NCBI GenBank assembly: GCA_903957405.1
Contig: CAJBPC010000385.1
Location: 1 to 17,979, forward strand
Direction: 5' to 3'
Source: an uncultured bacterium
GTDB taxonomy: Bacteria > Bacteroidota > Bacteroidia > Chitinophagales > Chitinophagaceae
Length of the DNA: 17,979 nucleotides
A program made the translations under genes and the position numbers. The number at the start of each line of letters is the position of its first letter. The stretch's first letter is position 1. The notes beneath the pieces are model-generated. The model did not search any database and was not told where the DNA came from. It saw nothing but the letters and a program-made list of their open reading frames with translations. Below are positions 14,364-17,979 of the stretch, in pieces.

Positions 14364-14573
14364 TCATGCATCCACTTCGCCTTGTTCCCTTTTTTTTAGC
14401 AGCTTTCTGCCGCCGTAGACTGCACCAGCCGCCAGGAGCAGGGAGATTCCTCCGTCGACGGGCACGTCGCCGGGATTGGGTGCGCCATCTTCTGTGCCCA
14501 GTAGGTCATCCTGTGCGAAAGAGGACATAGAAGATATCATCAATATGAAGAGTATGCGTATGATCTTGTTCAT
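14364..14573 (-). CDS. Small secreted PID-CTERM-like protein (69 aa)
   Basis: The product begins with a signal peptide, MNKIIRILFILMISSMSSFA, followed by an acidic spacer QDDLLGTEDGAPN. The tail has PGDVPVDGG, a hydrophobic stretch ISLLLAAGAVYGG and a basic end RKLLKKR. That order of Pro/Asp/Gly motif, hydrophobic helix and Arg/Lys cluster is the PID-CTERM pattern found in many short Bacteroidota proteins and proposed to be a sorting signal. Almost nothing is left as a mature domain, so it may be a membrane-anchored peptide. ATG 14573 puts the signal peptide first. An alternative ATG at 14606 overlaps the stop of the upstream T9SS gene (ATGA) and would add 11 residues; coupling is likely in either case. 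Confidence 0.82.
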   Translation of the reverse strand: MNKIIRILFILMISSMSSFAQDDLLGTEDGAPNPGDVPVDGGISLLLAAGAVYGGRKLLKKREQGEVDA

Positions 14574-14602
14574 CGTCGTGGTTTTGTAACTAATATTTAA
14601 GG

Positions 14603-16468
14603 TCATTTCCGCAAAATCCTCAGTTGCCGGCTTTCTCCGTTATCCATCTGCACTTGTACGAAGTATACGCCGGGTTGCCTCATGCCCGGGACGTTGAGCC
14701 GATGTTGCACACCGGTCTCCTTTGTGGGGAATGCGCCGTTGCCGACCTCGCGACCGTTGGCATCCACCATCCTCCATTGTTTGGCGTTGGCGGTGGGGTG
14801 TGTTACCAAGAGGTCAACGACCGATGTACGCACCGGGTTACCCAGTACCTTGACGTCGAAGGCTGCGCTGCCATCTCCATCAACGGCGACGTGGTTGATG
14901 GCCAGCAAGAAACGACCATCCGATTTGAGCTCTTCCAAAGAGAAGGAATGCGTAAGCTGCCCGCCGCGCATCATCAGGGTCTTATGCTCCTTGGTATCGA
15001 TGAGTGACACCGAGTTGAGTGGGTTCCATTCTCCTTCAGTCCTGAGTACTAGGGTTGTGGCGCCGGTGGAAGGCGTGGTGAGTCGGAGCGGATAATATCG
15101 TTTTTCGCTACCTGCCGCGGTGATTGGACGATCGAACTGCATTGCATAGTTATTGTTCTTTTCGTCTTTGATGGCGATGCCGGCACCGGAGGTTCTTCCC
15201 ATGGATGTCGCGTCGTATCTGCCGTCGAAGGCCTCGGTCGCATCTGCCTTGGAGATGTCGAGGTAGGCTTCTTCCGGGAATTCATTGCCTTGTCCGGATA
15301 CGCTGATGCGCACACCGCTGAGCCTTGCATTGTTCTGCACGCGTTCGGTCGGGAGAACGATGCGGTTTGGAAAGCGGGAGAAATGTACGAATCCGGTGGC
15401 GGAAGAGGTTTTGGCACCCTGTCCGATGGAAAGCACGGGGTTGTCGGCACTGGTTTCTACGAAGAAGGCTGCGCCGGATTCAATGTAATGATCCACGCCC
15501 AAGGGCGTTCCGGTGGTGCCGTTATAGGTCGTCCAACTGGAGGATGCCGGATTCCAACGATAAATGGCATTGTTGAGATTGGTCTTGGTGATGGACCCGC
15601 TGTTCCAGTCGATGGTGCTGGCAAATGGGTTGGATAAGAGGTTCCATCCGTGTTTGGCTCTTGCGGCGGTGTGAAAGACAGGCATGGAAACGGCATTGCC
15701 GTCTTCATTGAGCGGGCCAGAAGAGCTGACGGTAAGGTTGCCGGACATATTGCTACCGAAGCTGGCGGAGCCGCCGCCATTACCGTAGATCCAAGCCATG
15801 ACGCCTCTGCCTGTCGGCAGGCTCTCGTTGGAAGCGGTAAAGGAGACATAGCCAGCGTTGCGCAATGTTCCGCTGGAGCCGTATAGGCCGTCGTCAGCGC
15901 CTTCGTTGTAGTACATGACCGAAGGGGTAGCGTAGTCGATTGAGAAACCTGTGAGGGCGGATACCTGCATGTTGGCGCTATAAGGAAAGCCCATGATCCG
16001 CCACTGCTTGGGCCGGTTGTTGACATCGATATACCGTTCTACGTGGACATTGCCTGTGACGCTGCCGGTTCCTGCTCCGGTATGGCTTTCCACCCTTGCG
16101 GTGCCGGTAGCGGTGCTTTTAAGGGTGAGGTAACCGTCTGCTGCCAGGGTACCCGCCGTGAGGTTGAGGGTTCCCACGATGCTCTGCATGCCTCCGGTAC
16201 AGGTGGCGATGCCGGCTGACTTGTTCAGCTTGAGGTTGGTGATGGTACCCGTGCCGAAGACCGACAGCGCAGTCGCTCCGCTAAGGGTAAGGAAGTCGAT
16301 TGTTCCGTTATTGTTGAGGTTCTCCTGCACCTGCAGCTCGTCGGCGGAAGTCACTTTGATCGCCTCGCCGGCGGCAACGTAGAACTGGGCGCCTGCGGAC
16401 AGGACGACAAAATTGAAAAAGAGAGAACAGATTATAAAAAATCGCATCTGAATGGGTTTGAAATTCAT
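14603..16468 (-). CDS. Large secreted protein with T9SS-type C-terminal sorting domain
   Basis: The 621-residue product has a signal peptide (about residues 1-28, ending SAGAQ) and a long beta-rich, Ser/Thr/Gly-rich body with strand repeats (TITNLKLNKS, GTLNLTAGTL, GSVTGNVHVERYI). After VERYI comes the WRIMGFPYSA segment seen in many T9SS-exported surface proteins. The last 80 residues resemble a T9SS type A sorting domain: VLGNPVRTSVVDLLV, WRMVDANGREV, LNVPGMRQPGVYFVQV and the end RQLRILRK. It is probably exported through the outer membrane by T9SS and anchored or released. No enzyme domain was recognised, so an adhesin or surface-coat role is a guess. ATG 16468 is the longest start; ATG 16447 would begin directly at MRFFIICSLFF. 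It shares an operon with the PID-CTERM gene. Confidence 0.87.
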   Translation of the reverse strand: MNFKPIQMRFFIICSLFFNFVVLSAGAQFYVAAGEAIKVTSADELQVQENLNNNGTIDFLTLSGATALSVFGTGTITNLKLNKSAGIATCTGGMQSIVGTLNLTAGTLAADGYLTLKSTATGTARVESHTGAGTGSVTGNVHVERYIDVNNRPKQWRIMGFPYSANMQVSALTGFSIDYATPSVMYYNEGADDGLYGSSGTLRNAGYVSFTASNESLPTGRGVMAWIYGNGGGSASFGSNMSGNLTVSSSGPLNEDGNAVSMPVFHTAARAKHGWNLLSNPFASTIDWNSGSITKTNLNNAIYRWNPASSSWTTYNGTTGTPLGVDHYIESGAAFFVETSADNPVLSIGQGAKTSSATGFVHFSRFPNRIVLPTERVQNNARLSGVRISVSGQGNEFPEEAYLDISKADATEAFDGRYDATSMGRTSGAGIAIKDEKNNNYAMQFDRPITAAGSEKRYYPLRLTTPSTGATTLVLRTEGEWNPLNSVSLIDTKEHKTLMMRGGQLTHSFSLEELKSDGRFLLAINHVAVDGDGSAAFDVKVLGNPVRTSVVDLLVTHPTANAKQWRMVDANGREVGNGAFPTKETGVQHRLNVPGMRQPGVYFVQVQMDNGESRQLRILRK

Positions 16469-16616
16469 TTGTTTAAAAGTACCCTACTGCCCATTTGCAG
16501 AACAGTAGAGGACATGACCGCGCAATGAGACCTTTTATATGAAAAAAAAAACTATTGACGAAAATTTTCATGAAGTTATTGCCGAAAAGGTCGAATATGA
16601 AGCATAAACATGCGAA

Positions 16617-16649
16617 AATTTGCGTAAAATCGAAGAATTAACGCAAATT
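16617..16649. repeat. 9-bp inverted repeat AATTTGCGT/ACGCAAATT, possible weak terminator or operator
   Basis: AATTTGCGT at 16617-16625 pairs perfectly with ACGCAAATT at 16641-16649 over a 15-nt loop. On the minus strand it begins 45 nt after the stop of the AraC-type gene and is followed by a short T stretch, so it could end that transcript. It also lies about 150 nt upstream of the T9SS-protein gene and could be a regulator binding site. Confidence 0.45.
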
Positions 16650-16693
16650 CATTCCAAATGACCGAAAGCCGAATTTCAGTGGAATCCTTGCCA

Positions 16694-17965
16694 TTAAAAG
16701 TTTCCGCTATCTTGACCCGGTTCGAGTGCTTCAACGGTTCGCTGAAAATCGCGGGGGGACATGCCCGTGATATCCCGGAATGTATTGAGGAATGAGGATC
16801 TGGAGTAGAAACCTGACATCAGACCGATCGCCTCGAGGGTCTTGTCACGGGTTTCACCCTGACCGATCAATTGTTGGGCATATTGCACCCTGCACTGCGC
16901 CCGCAACTGGGTGAAACGGGTCTTTAGGATGCAGTTGAAGCAATAATAAAGGTGGTGTTTCGGGACGTCGAGTGCCTCGGAAAGGTCTTCGAGGTTGAAA
17001 TCAGGATCCAAATACAGTTGTTTTTCCTCTATGATCTTGGGGATTCTGACCGCCAGCTCGATAAAATGAACGGATGCGTCCTCGGGTGAATCTTCTTTCT
17101 GCTCGGTGGAGAAAGCTGATTTCACATTCGTCGCAATGGAATCTCCCGGCATTGACGGGGCAGATATTACCGAGTGGATGGGAATATCGGCAGGATCCTT
17201 CTTCCACCGCGGTATGCCATAGATGATCTCCGGATACAACAAGAGCATGAAGGGCAATATGGCAACCCCTACCGCCGACAATGCCGTCCAGGGGGTTGTG
17301 ATAAAATCAGCTGTCGTTTGGTCGAACTTCAGGAAATACTGGATGCTGAGTCCCACATAAGAAAGTGTCGTAGCGAGGCAGATCACAAGGAAAGTGACCA
17401 GAAACTGCAGGGTGCGTTTTGTGTCATTGGGAGGTACCCGCTCGCTCATTTTGTAAGTCCGCCGGAAACTAAATACCAGATAGAGACTGTAGCAGCTATA
17501 CAATATCCATGTGATGGGTCGCATGGCCATGTTCATTTGGACAGGCAAGAGGACCAGGTCCGGTATCCGCATCATATTGTGGACATCCCGGATGACTTCC
17601 CCGGCCACCCATAACTTGTATGACCAGGGTTTGAAAATGTAAGGCATTATCCCGATCAACTGAATGAAAAAAGGGATGAAATGCCAGCTGTCTTTAAGGC
17701 TGAGGCGGTGTTGGTCGGAAAGAGTGCCGCGGACGTAAAAGAATAGAGATGGACCCAGCAGGTAGAAGAAGGGACTTGTATGGTTGAACAAAACGGCCAT
17801 CCACCAAACAGAGTTGCCTGAAAAACCAAAGTAATGCGTCAGATGCAGGAGTGAGATCAGAAATATGGAGGCCGAAAACCAAACAGAGCTCGGCTGCACA
17901 CGCCTATTGAAATACAACAACAGGATGGCGAGGAACATCATCAAAAGAGAAATCAACAGTGCCAT
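16694..17965 (-). CDS. Membrane-anchored AraC-family transcriptional regulator
   Basis: The 423-residue product has an N-terminal half with about seven hydrophobic segments (MALLISLLMMFLAILLLYF, SASIFLISLLHLTHYFGF, HFIPFFIQLIGIMPYIF, WILYSCYSLYLVF, LQFLVTFLVICLATTLSY, ALSAVGVAILPFMLLLY), a charged linker near residues 255-300 and a C-terminal AraC-type DNA-binding domain (about 305-412). The latter has two helix-turn-helix units: FNLEDLSEALDVPKHHLYYC and EAIGLMSGFYSRSSFLNTFR, ending with GMSPRDFQR, the usual AraC signature. Such fusions are common in Bacteroidota and likely sense a membrane or envelope signal and switch transcription directly. The frame stays open to the window edge upstream of ATG 17965, so the true start may lie a few codons earlier. 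Its target may be the downstream T9SS/PID-CTERM operon; that is inference. Confidence 0.92.
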   Translation of the reverse strand: MALLISLLMMFLAILLLYFNRRVQPSSVWFSASIFLISLLHLTHYFGFSGNSVWWMAVLFNHTSPFFYLLGPSLFFYVRGTLSDQHRLSLKDSWHFIPFFIQLIGIMPYIFKPWSYKLWVAGEVIRDVHNMMRIPDLVLLPVQMNMAMRPITWILYSCYSLYLVFSFRRTYKMSERVPPNDTKRTLQFLVTFLVICLATTLSYVGLSIQYFLKFDQTTADFITTPWTALSAVGVAILPFMLLLYPEIIYGIPRWKKDPADIPIHSVISAPSMPGDSIATNVKSAFSTEQKEDSPEDASVHFIELAVRIPKIIEEKQLYLDPDFNLEDLSEALDVPKHHLYYCFNCILKTRFTQLRAQCRVQYAQQLIGQGETRDKTLEAIGLMSGFYSRSSFLNTFRDITGMSPRDFQRTVEALEPGQDSGNF

Positions 17966-17979
17966 CTTGGTCGTGAAAG

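Noticed and set aside
15290..15637. 115-codon plus-strand ORF and neighbouring plus-strand ORFs inside 14603-16468
   Set aside because: They are shadows of the T9SS-sorted protein, which has a signal peptide and sorting domain.
1..17979. CRISPR array, tRNA or rRNA genes
   Set aside because: No regularly spaced repeats, no cloverleaf with a GTTCGAATC-type T arm, and no rRNA-like sequence was found by eye.

Overview
The window looks like chromosomal DNA of a Bacteroidota bacterium. The lines of evidence are a long secreted protein ending in a type IX secretion (T9SS)-style C-terminal domain, a 69-residue secreted protein with a PID-CTERM-like tail (PGDVPVDGG, hydrophobic stretch, Arg/Lys end), a membrane-anchored AraC-type regulator of the kind common in this phylum, A-rich leaders and few Shine-Dalgarno sites. 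The layout is accessory in character: small blocks of genes on both strands, long gaps without genes, decayed transposase sequence and many proteins of no recognised family. No tRNA, rRNA or CRISPR array was seen.

Layout. (1) 1-331: frameshifted remnant of an IS4-type transposase. (2) 365-1483 (-): class II Fic enzyme starting at TTG. (3) 1864-3455 (-): three co-directional unknown genes; two of their products share the hexapeptide QGDCVL. (4) 4068-6055 (+): two unknown genes followed by a PP2C-type Ser/Thr phosphatase, divergent from block 3 across a 612-bp gap. (5) 6063-6519: a possible transposase scrap and a 48-codon ORF containing a 9-bp inverted repeat. (6) 6499-7455 (-): secreted protein of unknown function. 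(7) 7456-8275: long AT-rich region with paired CGGATA/TATCCG inverted repeats, leading to a GpgS-like glycosyltransferase fused to a SerB-like HAD phosphatase (8276-9649, +). (8) 9977-12027 (+): a MazG-like NTP pyrophosphohydrolase overlapping by 4 bp a GIY-YIG nuclease/DUF2075 helicase fusion. (9) 12524-14158 (+): secreted CAP-like/transglutaminase-like protein. (10) 14364-16468 (-): T9SS-exported protein and small PID-CTERM protein, ATGA-linked. (11) 16694-17965 (-): membrane AraC-type regulator.

Two items deserve most attention. The MazG/GIY-YIG-helicase pair looks like a compact nucleic-acid or nucleotide defence module, because it combines nucleotide hydrolysis with a nuclease-helicase under coupled translation. 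The glycosyltransferase-phosphatase fusion carries in one chain what could be both steps of glucosylglycerate-type compatible-solute synthesis. The divergent block around the PP2C phosphatase may be an uncharacterised signalling locus, but only the phosphatase is recognisable. All functional links between neighbours are inference from gene order.
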